Shown: piece by piece, positions 8,927-16,558 of the stretch | How the letters are laid out: each line of letters opens with the position of its first letter | Numbering within the stretch: the stretch's first letter is position 1 | The notes under the pieces: model-generated | The model's input: only the letters and a program-made list of their open reading frames with translations | What the model was told of the DNA's origin: nothing | Database searches by the model: none | Program-made: the position numbers and the translations under genes | Assembly (NCBI RefSeq): GCF_006175945.1 | Contig: NZ_VAJL01000001.1 | Location: 3,109,001 to 3,173,000, forward strand | Direction: 5' to 3' | DNA length: 64,000 bases | DNA from: Chryseobacterium mulctrae | GTDB taxonomy: Bacteria; Bacteroidota; Bacteroidia; Flavobacteriales; Weeksellaceae

Positions 8927-9079
8927 TTATTTTTTCAAAAAACCGTCAACTTCGTCTGCATTCATTACTTTTTCTTCGAAAACGTAAGCTCCTGATTTAG
9001 AAGACTTCACCATTTTCACGACTTTAGTCATTTTTTTAGACTGTCCGCTTTGTAGGGTTGCTACTACTTTCTTTGCCAT
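8927..9079 (-). CDS. DUF4295 small basic ribosome-associated protein
   Basis: A 50-residue protein starting MAKKVVATLQSGQSKKMTK and ending GFLKK. It is very Lys-rich, with a short acidic stretch (FEEKVMNADEVD). It matches DUF4295, restricted to Bacteroidota and encoded next to rpmG. From memory, structural work on a Flavobacterium ribosome assigned such a protein to the 50S subunit as bL38; I cannot check this here. It starts 19 bases after the rpmG stop, consistent with one ribosomal-protein operon. Confidence 0.88.
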   Translation of the reverse strand: MAKKVVATLQSGQSKKMTKVVKMVKSSKSGAYVFEEKVMNADEVDGFLKK

Positions 9080-9098
9080 GGTAAATTATATTTATAAA

Positions 9099-9281
9099 TT
9101 ACTTGATTTCTTTGTGAAGGGTAGATCTCTTAAGAACAGGATTGTATTTTTTCAATTCCAATCTTTCTGTAGTGTTCTTTTTATTTTTTGTAGAAATGTA
9201 TCTAGACATTCCTGGCATACCGCTTTCTTTGTGCTCTGTACATTCAAGTATTACTTGAACTCTATTTCCTTTTTTTGCCAT
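9099..9281 (-). CDS. rpmG: 50S ribosomal protein L33, zinc-free form
   Basis: A 60-residue bL33: [18 protein letters not shown], then [21 protein letters not shown] and a C-terminal LHKEIK. Zinc-binding L33 carries two CxxC pairs. Here only one Cys remains and the second pair reads NPVL, so this is the zinc-independent type. The gene begins 4 bases after the rpmB stop. Confidence 0.97.
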   Translation of the reverse strand: MAKKGNRVQVILECTEHKESGMPGMSRYISTKNKKNTTERLELKKYNPVLKRSTLHKEIK

Positions 9282-9285
9282 GATT

Positions 9286-9528
9286 TTAGTTCTTTTTAAT
9301 CAATCCTTCTCTGATGCCTCTTTCGATAGCCTCTTCGATTCCAATCTTGTTAATGATTCTCAATCCATGAGCTGAAACTTTAAGCGTAACGTGCTTGTCT
9401 TGCTCTGGAAGGTAAAATTTCTTTTCCAATAAGTTAATTTCAAAACGACGCTTCGTTTTGTTATTAGCGTGGGAAACGTTGTTACCAACCATTGCACGCT
9501 TTCCTGTTATCTGGCAAATTCTTGACAT
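9286..9528 (-). CDS. rpmB: 50S ribosomal protein L28
   Basis: An 80-residue bL28: [27 protein letters not shown], then [12 protein letters not shown] and a C-terminal region with [10 protein letters not shown]. It lacks the N-terminal zinc cysteines of some homologues. First gene of the rpmB-rpmG-DUF4295-ftsY group. A 7-base variant of the -7 box (TATTTTG on the minus strand, 9565-9571) lies about 37 bases upstream of the ATG. Confidence 0.97.
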   Translation of the reverse strand: MSRICQITGKRAMVGNNVSHANNKTKRRFEINLLEKKFYLPEQDKHVTLKVSAHGLRIINKIGIEEAIERGIREGLIKKN

Positions 9529-9705
9529 ATCTCGATGTTCTTATTTGTATAATATTTGAGGTTGCAAAATAACGAAGATTTTTTTAGATAGACAAGTCTT
9601 TGTATAAATTTTATAATAAATATTTATCATTTTTAATGAGTTACCCATTCATTTGCATTCTTTAAAGTCTCTCGAATGTGGGCATGTGATAAATATCAGT
9701 CTCAA

Positions 9706-9740
9706 TTTGAACGCTGAAATAATATTTGATATTATCTTTG
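9706..9740 (+). promoter_or_regulatory. Bacteroidota-type promoter for the FG-GAP gene
   Basis: A perfect -7 box TATCTTTG (9733-9740) with an upstream TTTG (9706-9709). Transcription should start near 9746, inside the longest open frame, which supports the ATG at 9768. Confidence 0.65.
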
Positions 9741-9767
9741 TTTTTAATTAATCTAAATAAAAATAAA

Positions 9768-11480
9768 ATGAAAAAGATGTATGTTTTTGCTTTTTTTATT
9801 CCTATGATGTTTCAGGCTCAAACTTTTTCTGAAGTTTCCAGCAACATAAAAAATTTCTTTTACGGATCCAGTGATATCGGTGATTTTAATAATGACGGAA
9901 AGCCGGATGTTGTATACAATGGAGCTATAGATATTGACGCAGACGGAGGTGCAGATGTTACCTTTAATGAAGCTTATATTAATAATAATGGCGTTTTTTC
10001 TGCATATGGAGATTTAGGAACTGATGTTACGCATTTAGGAGATATTAAATTTATAGATTATAATAATGACGGATTATTAGATATTGTTTCTACCGGTTTA
10101 AGTTATCAGGATGTTGTTAATTACAAACACTATCGTTTTCTGAATAATGGAACTGGTTTTTCAAAAGTAGAAGATACTCCCGGAAAAGTGTATGGCTCTA
10201 TTGAAGTTTTTGATTTTAATCATGATGGAAAACAGGATTATGCAATCAACGGACCTCAATATGTACACGGAACCGGTTTTGTGTATGATTTAAGTTTTTA
10301 CAAAAACGCAGGTAATGGTTTTCAACTAACTCAATCGTGGCTTCCCGGAACTCAGAATGGAAGTTTTAAAGTATTAGATCTGAATAATGATCAATTGTTG
10401 GATGTAGTTATTTTCGGTTATGATAAAGATACAAATCCTGTTTTTAAAGTATATCTAAATTCGAATGGTACACTTCAGGAATCTCAAACTTTGCTGCCTT
10501 TAGCGAGCGGGAAATTAGCGTATGCAGACTTTAATGCAGATGGTTTTTTAGATTTGGTAGCGATTGGTCAGGATGGAAATTATGACGAATATCTTGGTGT
10601 TTTTATGAATGACGGAACGGGGCAGTTTACAACACATGCAATTTCCGGAGAAGGGCTTTCTGCTTCAAGTGTTGATGTTGGAGATCTTAATAATGATGGA
10701 TATTACGATTTTGTGGTGATTGGTGATGATAAAAATAATGATGGAGCGGTGAATGTTTTCCTTTACAATCCGGCTTCCCAATCTTTTACAAAAGCGAGCA
10801 ATACCTCTTTGTATAATCTAGGCGGAACAGGAAATATAAGGCTTTTTGATTATGACGAAAACGATCATTTGGATGTTTTAATGACTGGTTTCGACTGGGC
10901 AGATCCCGACTTAAATTCATTCACCAAACTTTATAAAAATACATCTACGGCAGCAAATCTAAAGCCGACTGCTCCCACCAATTTACATTTAAACAAAAAT
11001 GGAAATACATTTAATTTTACATGGAGCGGCGCAACGGATGATAAAACTCCGGTCAATGCTTTACAATATGAAATTAAAGTCGGAACAAGTCCGGGAGCGC
11101 AAGATGTGGCAAAGTATATTGTAACAACACCTTCATGGTTTTTAACGCTTGACCCTTCTGTTCAACAGGTATATTGGAGCGTAAAATCAATTGATGCGTC
11201 AAAAGTTTATTCTAATCCATCGGTAGAAAATACGTTGGGTGTCAATGATTTTTCAGCGAAAACGAAGCTGTCAATCTATCCAAATCCGGCTTCTGAAAAA
11301 GTATACATTAAAGGGGAAAAAGCAACTGCTGTTGAAATGTATGCAATAGATGGGAAAAAACTAAATGTACAGCTTAATAGCGATCAGTCGGTAACCGTTT
11401 CTGATCTTCCAAAAGGAATGTATATTCTGAAAATTAAAATTAACAACAACTGGGTGACCCAAAAACTAATGATCAAGTAA
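9768..11480 (+). CDS. Secreted FG-GAP repeat protein with type IX secretion signal
   Basis: A 570-residue exported protein. It has a signal peptide (MKKMYVFAFFIPMMFQAQ), then about seven FG-GAP/VCBS-type repeats with calcium-loop cores (DFNNDGKPDV, DYNNDGLLDI, DFNHDGKQDY, DFNADGFLDL, DLNNDGYYDF, DYDENDHLDV). These form a beta-propeller like that of integrins. A fibronectin-like segment follows (about 405-480), then a type IX secretion C-terminal domain (KLSIYPNPASEKVYI to the end). The protein is expected to be secreted or attached to the cell surface. A substrate cannot be inferred. A terminator at 11524 ends the unit. Confidence 0.9.
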   Translation: MKKMYVFAFFIPMMFQAQTFSEVSSNIKNFFYGSSDIGDFNNDGKPDVVYNGAIDIDADGGADVTFNEAYINNNGVFSAYGDLGTDVTHLGDIKFIDYNNDGLLDIVSTGLSYQDVVNYKHYRFLNNGTGFSKVEDTPGKVYGSIEVFDFNHDGKQDYAINGPQYVHGTGFVYDLSFYKNAGNGFQLTQSWLPGTQNGSFKVLDLNNDQLLDVVIFGYDKDTNPVFKVYLNSNGTLQESQTLLPLASGKLAYADFNADGFLDLVAIGQDGNYDEYLGVFMNDGTGQFTTHAISGEGLSASSVDVGDLNNDGYYDFVVIGDDKNNDGAVNVFLYNPASQSFTKASNTSLYNLGGTGNIRLFDYDENDHLDVLMTGFDWADPDLNSFTKLYKNTSTAANLKPTAPTNLHLNKNGNTFNFTWSGATDDKTPVNALQYEIKVGTSPGAQDVAKYIVTTPSWFLTLDPSVQQVYWSVKSIDASKVYSNPSVENTLGVNDFSAKTKLSIYPNPASEKVYIKGEKATAVEMYAIDGKKLNVQLNSDQSVTVSDLPKGMYILKIKINNNWVTQKLMIK

Positions 11481-11523
11481 ATAGTAGTTTGAATTTGATT
11501 TTTTAAACTTAAATTAAACAGAG

Positions 11524-11547
11524 AAAACCAGCCAATTGGCTGGTTTT
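11524..11547. terminator. Bidirectional terminator
   Basis: A perfect palindrome AAAACCAGCCAATTGGCTGG continued by TTTT, with A-rich and T-rich flanks, between the convergent FG-GAP gene (+) and lnt (-). Confidence 0.85.
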
Positions 11548-11579
11548 TATTTATAGGAAACTTTCCAATATTTAAAAGT

Positions 11580-13223
11580 TTACTTTTTGTTTTCTTTTTT
11601 CATTTTATTCTGAAACCTTTTAATCAGAAAATAAAACAGCAAAAATCCTAAAGCAAAAATAGAAACTCGAGAAAGAAGATCTCCGGTTCTTACATAAAAT
11701 GTTTCGCCCTCATAAAGGTTTACTTTAGCAAATAAAGTAGTCTGATCACCGTAAAAAGTGTCTCCTAAGATCTCTCCTTTTGCATTGATATGCGCAGAAA
11801 TCCCGCTGTTTGCAGCTCGTACAATTTCTCTTCTGGTTTCAATAGCTCTCATTCTTGCATAAGAAAGGAGCTGTTTGTGACCTTCTGTTACGCCCCACCA
11901 AGAATCATTGGTCATAATTCCGAGGAAGTTGGCGCCTTTTTTTACGTAATCAGTTACAAATTCACCATAAATACTTTCATAACAAATAATCGGCGCAATC
12001 TTTCCTTTATTATAAGGATTTGAAAATGCAACACGCTCTTTATCTGTTCCCAATGAAGCAACCGTTCCTCCCAAATTAATCATCGCATTACCTAAAAGAG
12101 GTTTTAAAACACTCATGTAAGGGAAAATTTCAACACCCGGAACAAGCTTTCCTTTGTGGTAAACTTCAACTTTTTGATTCGGAATAATCTGTACTGCAGA
12201 ATTATAACTTTCTACCCAAACTCGGTCATTAATTTGATAAGCATTTGTTGGAACAGTATTTTTATCTAAGAAATATTTGTGAGAAGAAATTCCCGTTGTA
12301 AAAACAGAACCGGGATGTTTCGCAAGAAAACCTTTTACATTATTTAAAAGGTCACTTTTTTCAAAAGCGGTCTCAGAAATAGAACCTCTTCCGGGAAGTG
12401 CTGTTTCGGGTGCGATATAATAATCAATCTTTCCTTTGGTGTTGTTTTCGGCTAAAGCTAAAAGATCATTCTGAATCGTGATGCTGTCTTTAGAATATTT
12501 TTCACCATAAGGATCAAGATCTGGTTGCAACATTAAAACACTGACTTCACCAATTGGCTTTTCATTAAAACTATTGAATTTTATTAATGAAATAATCATC
12601 GGAAGACCGATTAAAAGTACCGTTCCAGAAACATTAATAATTAAATCTTTTCTTTTCCTTCCGGCTTCCCAAATTCTGATGGTGTAAAATATAAGTAAAT
12701 TGACCAATAAGATCCAGAAGCTTCCACCGGTTGATCCCAAAGTATCATACCATTGGATCAGCTTCGGGTAATCTGAAAAAGCATTTCCAAGATTCAACCA
12801 AGGCCAAGTAAATTCCCAATTCATATGGAATTTTTCAAAACTCATCCAGATTGCTACTAAAAAAGCCATTCCCCAATAGGTTCCTTGTGCGTTTTTATAC
12901 CAATGATAGCATTGAAAAACCAATGAATATAAAAAAGAATTAACTAAAACAGGAAATACCACAGCAAGTAAAGAATGGCTTCCATCCGGATTTTTTGCAC
13001 CATACAACCAACCTGTTGTAACAATATTCCAAATTACAAAACACAGATAGGAAAGACCGAAAACAACCCAGCTTTTTCTACTGTAATTTGAAAATTTAGA
13101 AACACCATGTTCCATCATCAAAAGCGGAACGAGGGCAAAGAATATAAAAAACGGAACTCCGTAAGTCGGCCAAGAAACCGATAGCAACATCGCTGAAATG
13201 AGCGTAAGTAAGACGTATTTCAT
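11580..13223 (-). CDS. lnt: Apolipoprotein N-acyltransferase
   Basis: An inner-membrane enzyme that N-acylates the diacylated Cys of lipoproteins. About six hydrophobic segments occupy the first 220 residues, followed by a periplasmic nitrilase domain and one C-terminal membrane segment. The catalytic triad is visible: Glu273 (APETALPGRG), Lys357 (YHKGKLVPG) and Cys414 (PIICYESIYGEF). Length is 547 residues, normal for Lnt. Its minus-strand -7 box (TAAATTTG, 13249-13242) interleaves with the promoter of the divergent VanZ-like gene. Confidence 0.95.
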   Translation of the reverse strand: MKYVLLTLISAMLLSVSWPTYGVPFFIFFALVPLLMMEHGVSKFSNYSRKSWVVFGLSYLCFVIWNIVTTGWLYGAKNPDGSHSLLAVVFPVLVNSFLYSLVFQCYHWYKNAQGTYWGMAFLVAIWMSFEKFHMNWEFTWPWLNLGNAFSDYPKLIQWYDTLGSTGGSFWILLVNLLIFYTIRIWEAGRKRKDLIINVSGTVLLIGLPMIISLIKFNSFNEKPIGEVSVLMLQPDLDPYGEKYSKDSITIQNDLLALAENNTKGKIDYYIAPETALPGRGSISETAFEKSDLLNNVKGFLAKHPGSVFTTGISSHKYFLDKNTVPTNAYQINDRVWVESYNSAVQIIPNQKVEVYHKGKLVPGVEIFPYMSVLKPLLGNAMINLGGTVASLGTDKERVAFSNPYNKGKIAPIICYESIYGEFVTDYVKKGANFLGIMTNDSWWGVTEGHKQLLSYARMRAIETRREIVRAANSGISAHINAKGEILGDTFYGDQTTLFAKVNLYEGETFYVRTGDLLSRVSIFALGFLLFYFLIKRFQNKMKKENKK

Positions 13224-13241
13224 TAAATTAGTTTAACACAC

Positions 13242-13249
13242 CAAATTTA
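13242..13249 (-). promoter_or_regulatory. -7 box of lnt
   Basis: The minus strand reads TAAATTTG, an exact match to TAnnTTTG. It lies 18 bases before the lnt ATG. A TTTG (complement at 13274-13277) is a possible -33 element at 24 bases spacing, and it overlaps the start of the divergent gene. Confidence 0.6.
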
Positions 13250-13265
13250 ATGCTTTTGAAATGAA

Positions 13266-13273
13266 TAACTTTG
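13266..13273 (+). promoter_or_regulatory. -7 box of the VanZ-like gene, next to its ATG
   Basis: TAACTTTG matches TAnnTTTG exactly and ends three bases before the first of two adjacent ATG codons (13277, 13280). Transcription should start at or within a few bases of the start codon, giving a leaderless or nearly leaderless mRNA. Confidence 0.6.
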
Positions 13274-13276
13274 CAA

Positions 13277-13705
13277 ATGATGTTAAAGAAATTTTATAAA
13301 TTCATCATTTTACCATACACCATTTTTCTGCTCTATCTGATGTTTTTCGGGATGGGAAGATTGCAGTATGAAGATAATATTGTGAGAATTAAACCGATTG
13401 TTTCAACAATTTGGTTTATTCAGGAAACAATAAGCTGGCTTGATATTATTAGAATTGTCTTGGGAAATGTGATAATGTTTATTCCTTTTGGTTTCTTAGG
13501 CTGGATTTTTCCACAGTTGAAAAATTTAAAAAGTCTCATCATCACTTTTGTTTCTGCCATTGTGATTGTAGAAGCGTTGCAGTATTTTTCAAGATTGGGA
13601 GTCTTTGATGTGGATGATGTTTTGCTGAATACTTTTGGCGTTTTTCTGGGTTGGCAAATTAAAAGAGTGTTGGAACCTAGATTCAGTAAATTTATAGTTG
13701 AATAA
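13277..13705 (+). CDS. VanZ-like family membrane protein
   Basis: A 142-residue protein with four hydrophobic segments. It has the VanZ-family signature: NVIMFIPFGFLGWIFP in the second segment and ALQYFSRLGVFDVDDVLLNTFGVFLGW near the C-terminus. VanZ of Enterococcus gives low-level teicoplanin resistance; the role of chromosomal homologues is unknown. I start at the ATG at 13277 because the longer frame begins with a TTG inside the -7 box. Divergent from lnt with about 53 bases between starts. Confidence 0.85.
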   Translation: MMLKKFYKFIILPYTIFLLYLMFFGMGRLQYEDNIVRIKPIVSTIWFIQETISWLDIIRIVLGNVIMFIPFGFLGWIFPQLKNLKSLIITFVSAIVIVEALQYFSRLGVFDVDDVLLNTFGVFLGWQIKRVLEPRFSKFIVE

Positions 13706-13721
13706 TTCAACGTCAAGTTTT

Positions 13722-13850
13722 GTCATTCCGCAGGAATCCAAGTGAGATTTTTAGAATTGTTTATTTTAAAAATTCTCGCAGATTATACAGATTTCGCAGA
13801 TTTAAAATATTGAATAAAATTTGCTTAATCAGCAAAATCTGCGAGAGATA
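13722..13850. repeat. Composite intergenic repeat between vanZ-like gene and proC
   Basis: Begins with GTCATTCCGCAGGAATCC, then TCTCGCAGATTATACAGATT and TCGCAGATTT, and ends with an opposing GCAAAATCTGCGAGAGA. The arms TCTCGCAGATT and AATCTGCGAGA are inverted and could pair over about 60 bases. Open frames in this stretch are repeat-derived. Confidence 0.6.
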
Positions 13851-13861
13851 TTATCTCAAAT

Positions 13862-14665
13862 TTATCCATTCAATTCCTTCGCACGTTTTTCAGCATTTAA
13901 AATTCCCTGCTGTAGAATTTCTTTAAAATTATTTTCTTCAAAAGTTTTCAGTGCGGCTTCCGTTGTACCGCCTTTTGATGCAACATCTTTTATCAAATCT
14001 TCCAAATTTTTATCTGAATTATTGATCAAATGATAAGCGCCCAACATCGTTTGTTTTACAAAAAGTTTAGACAAATTTTCATCAATTCCCATTTCTGTTC
14101 CGGCTTTGATCATCGCATCGACAATGTAATAAAAATACGCTGGTCCGCTTCCTGAAAGAGCGGTAACTCCGTCTAATAAATCTTCGTTTTCCAAATAAAC
14201 AGATCTTCCGGTACTATTCAGAAGTCTTTCGATATTCATCAACTGATTAAAGGAAATTCCTTCCGCAGAAGTGTAACCTGTGATTCCCATTCCTAAAAGA
14301 GTAGGAGAGTTGGGCATTGCTCTTACAACAGATTTGTGATGTAAAGACTTTTGGATTTTTTCAATTTTAATCCCAGCCATAATTGACAAAATCATCTGGT
14401 TTTCGTTTAGTGAAAACTGAAAACTTTCTGCTACTTTTTGGAAATCCTGTGGTTTTACGCCAATGATAATAAGATCTGCATCCAAATTTTTCACCTCTTC
14501 AAATACAGAAATTTCTGATTTGGGAAACTCTTCTTTTATTTTCGATATTTTAGACTGGCTTCTTGTAATCAGGTGAAGGTTTTCAGGTTTAATGAGTTCG
14601 TATTTCAAAAATGATTTTGAAAAAGATAAACCCATATTTCCGGCTCCGATGATGGCGATTTTCAT
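13862..14665 (-). CDS. proC: Pyrroline-5-carboxylate reductase
   Basis: Last step of proline synthesis: NAD(P)H-dependent reduction of pyrroline-5-carboxylate. It has an N-terminal Rossmann motif (IAIIGAGNMGLSF), VKPQDF, MPNSPTLLGMGITGY, and the signature region LDGVTALSGSGPAYFYY followed by GGTTEAALKTFEE. The 267-residue length is normal. A hypothetical gene ends 15 bases upstream of its start and the two are probably co-transcribed. Confidence 0.95.
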   Translation of the reverse strand: MKIAIIGAGNMGLSFSKSFLKYELIKPENLHLITRSQSKISKIKEEFPKSEISVFEEVKNLDADLIIIGVKPQDFQKVAESFQFSLNENQMILSIMAGIKIEKIQKSLHHKSVVRAMPNSPTLLGMGITGYTSAEGISFNQLMNIERLLNSTGRSVYLENEDLLDGVTALSGSGPAYFYYIVDAMIKAGTEMGIDENLSKLFVKQTMLGAYHLINNSDKNLEDLIKDVASKGGTTEAALKTFEENNFKEILQQGILNAEKRAKELNG

Positions 14666-14680
14666 ATTTGTGTTTTTTAT

Positions 14681-15250
14681 TTATTCAATTAAATATTTTC
14701 TAAACGTTAGAGAATAACGGTCATTAAAAGTAATAAAATGAATATTTTTAAATAGAATTTTATCAGATTTTTTTTCAATTTTTCCGGTAGCATCATAGTT
14801 TTTAATCACCACAGATTTTTCATTTATTTCTAAAATTTCACCGATAGAAAATATGTTTTTCTTTTTTGTGGAACTTTCGACGATGCAGTGAAAATTTTGC
14901 TTTTTTAAAGATTTAAATAAGGATTCAAAACTCTTTAACGAAGTATTGCTGATGATTTTTTGATTGAAATTGATCAGACCTTCTTCTGAAAATATTTTCT
15001 CAGAAGTTTTTTCGAATTTTTTGTGACGGGTGCCTGAAATTTTATTGAAAGGGATAATTTTAATCCCATCTAAAGTAAAATTATGAGATTCCTGGACCAT
15101 TAAAAATTTTTCAGATACATTCAGAATAAAACCTGAAGTAAACTCTTCCGGACATTCTTCGGAAAAGAAAACTTTTACATAATGGGTTTTATTGAGGTGA
15201 TCCTGAATCGTTTTTTTTAATTCTTTGTCAGAATGCATTTTATCTGCCAT
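14681..15250 (-). CDS. Hypothetical protein with two similar beta-rich halves
   Basis: I do not recognise this 189-residue soluble protein. It has no signal peptide or membrane segment. Two stretches look alike in layout: FTSGFILNVSEKFLMVQES followed by IIPFNKIS (about 38-70), and FSIGEILEINEKSVVIKNY followed by ILFKNIHFI (about 133-172). Both fit a small five-stranded Sm/SH3-like barrel, linked by a Lys-rich helical part. This is inference from pattern only. It precedes proC by 15 bases. A near-palindrome in its 5' flank (AGCTATTTTAG, ten bases, then CTAAAATAAGCT, 15251-15283) could be regulatory. Confidence 0.6.
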   Translation of the reverse strand: MADKMHSDKELKKTIQDHLNKTHYVKVFFSEECPEEFTSGFILNVSEKFLMVQESHNFTLDGIKIIPFNKISGTRHKKFEKTSEKIFSEEGLINFNQKIISNTSLKSFESLFKSLKKQNFHCIVESSTKKKNIFSIGEILEINEKSVVIKNYDATGKIEKKSDKILFKNIHFITFNDRYSLTFRKYLIE

Positions 15251-15329
15251 AGCTATTTTAGAATATTTGAACTAAAATAAGCTATTCTATTAAAACGAAC
15301 GAAGAATTGGTTTTAAAAAGAAATTAATA

Positions 15330-16478
15330 TTATTCCACAGGAAACTCAGGTCTTCTCATTTTGTATTTTGTTCCTGAAAGAGATTCAAGAAAAGAAACCA
15401 AAGCTTTTACTTCTTCTTTATTTAAATTTAGTTTTTGCAACAAAGGGTCTGTTGAAGGATGAAGCGGATCTGCCAACTTTTTCTCTGCATTGGGGTCGAG
15501 CTGATGCATTCCGCTGTTGTACATATTAACAACGCCTTCAAGGCTGTCGAAAAGTCCATTATGCATCCAAGGCTGAGTAAGAGTTAGATCTCTTAGTTGT
15601 GGAGTTTTGAATTTTCCGGCATCTTCTGCTTTTTTGGTGATATTGTACAAACCTAGATCTTCATATTTTCTTTTGTAATAAGCCAACCCGATATTGTGAA
15701 AAGATTCATCAGTTAAATATTTTCCACTGTGACAGTTCATACAACGAGCTTTAGTACGGAAAATATGCATTCCGTAAATCTCTTCGTCTGTTAGCGAGCT
15801 GTATTTTCCTTCAAGAAATTTATCAAAACGGCTTGGTTGGCTTTTTATGGTTTTCTGAAAATCGGCAATGGCTTTTACGATCTTATCGTACGTTACTTTT
15901 TCGGTTCCGTAAGCATTTTTGAAAAGCGAATTGTATCCTTTTATATTTTGGATTTTTGCGGGAAGTGTTTTTACATCCATTGCCATTTCGTGATGAGCCC
16001 CAAGTGGTCCGGAAGCCTGTTCTTCGAGAGTTTTTGCTCTTCCGTCCCAGAAAAAAGAAGTTCTTTCGGCGATGTTGTAAAGAGAAATGGTATTTCTGTT
16101 TCCTAAAAGGTGGTCGTTTCCAAGGGCAACACGTCTTCTGTCTTGCCATCCCATTTCGGGGTCGTGACAAGTACTGCAAGAAATTTGGTTGGATCTTGAT
16201 AATTTAGGATCGAAAAAAAGCATTTTTCCTAAAATAACATTCGGTTTATCTTGTTCTGTGAAATAAGCAGAATCTGTTTTGATGGCTGCAAATTCCTGCC
16301 ATTTTACACCGTGGTCAATATTGGGTTTTGGCCATTCTGTAACGGCTTTTTTGTAGCTTTTTACGATGTCCTCAATAGATGGCTCCTGAATGTTTGATAA
16401 CTCATTTCCGACTTTTGAAGTGAAACTCCAAAGAATAAATAAAATCAATCCTAAACTCCAATAAATTCCTCTTTTCAT
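15330..16478 (-). CDS. Dihaem cytochrome c peroxidase (MauG/CcpA family)
   Basis: A 382-residue exported protein. It has an N-terminal hydrophobic segment (IYWSLGLILFILWSF) and two c-type haem sites, CSTCH at 101-105 and CMNCH at 246-250, spaced as in bacterial dihaem peroxidases. Other family features are FFDPKLSRSNQISC, WDGRAKTLEEQ and TPQLRDL. Such enzymes reduce H2O2 or, like MauG, oxidise a protein or cofactor in the periplasm. It is the last gene of the cluster that starts with the TonB receptor at 22114, 80 bases after the barrel gene. That context suggests it acts on the imported ligand or metal rather than in general peroxide defence. Confidence 0.92.
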   Translation of the reverse strand: MKRGIYWSLGLILFILWSFTSKVGNELSNIQEPSIEDIVKSYKKAVTEWPKPNIDHGVKWQEFAAIKTDSAYFTEQDKPNVILGKMLFFDPKLSRSNQISCSTCHDPEMGWQDRRRVALGNDHLLGNRNTISLYNIAERTSFFWDGRAKTLEEQASGPLGAHHEMAMDVKTLPAKIQNIKGYNSLFKNAYGTEKVTYDKIVKAIADFQKTIKSQPSRFDKFLEGKYSSLTDEEIYGMHIFRTKARCMNCHSGKYLTDESFHNIGLAYYKRKYEDLGLYNITKKAEDAGKFKTPQLRDLTLTQPWMHNGLFDSLEGVVNMYNSGMHQLDPNAEKKLADPLHPSTDPLLQKLNLNKEEVKALVSFLESLSGTKYKMRRPEFPVE

Positions 16479-16558
16479 TTTAAATTAAATATTCTTTTTT
16501 TGATAAATTTCTTAATGCAAAGTCAGCAATTTATTTCAAATTATAATTTTCAAAAGCT

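Noticed and set aside
13720-14033. Open frames of 68-70 codons on the plus strand between the VanZ-like gene and proC
   Set aside because: They lie over an intergenic repeat or run antisense through proC. No promoter or family pattern.
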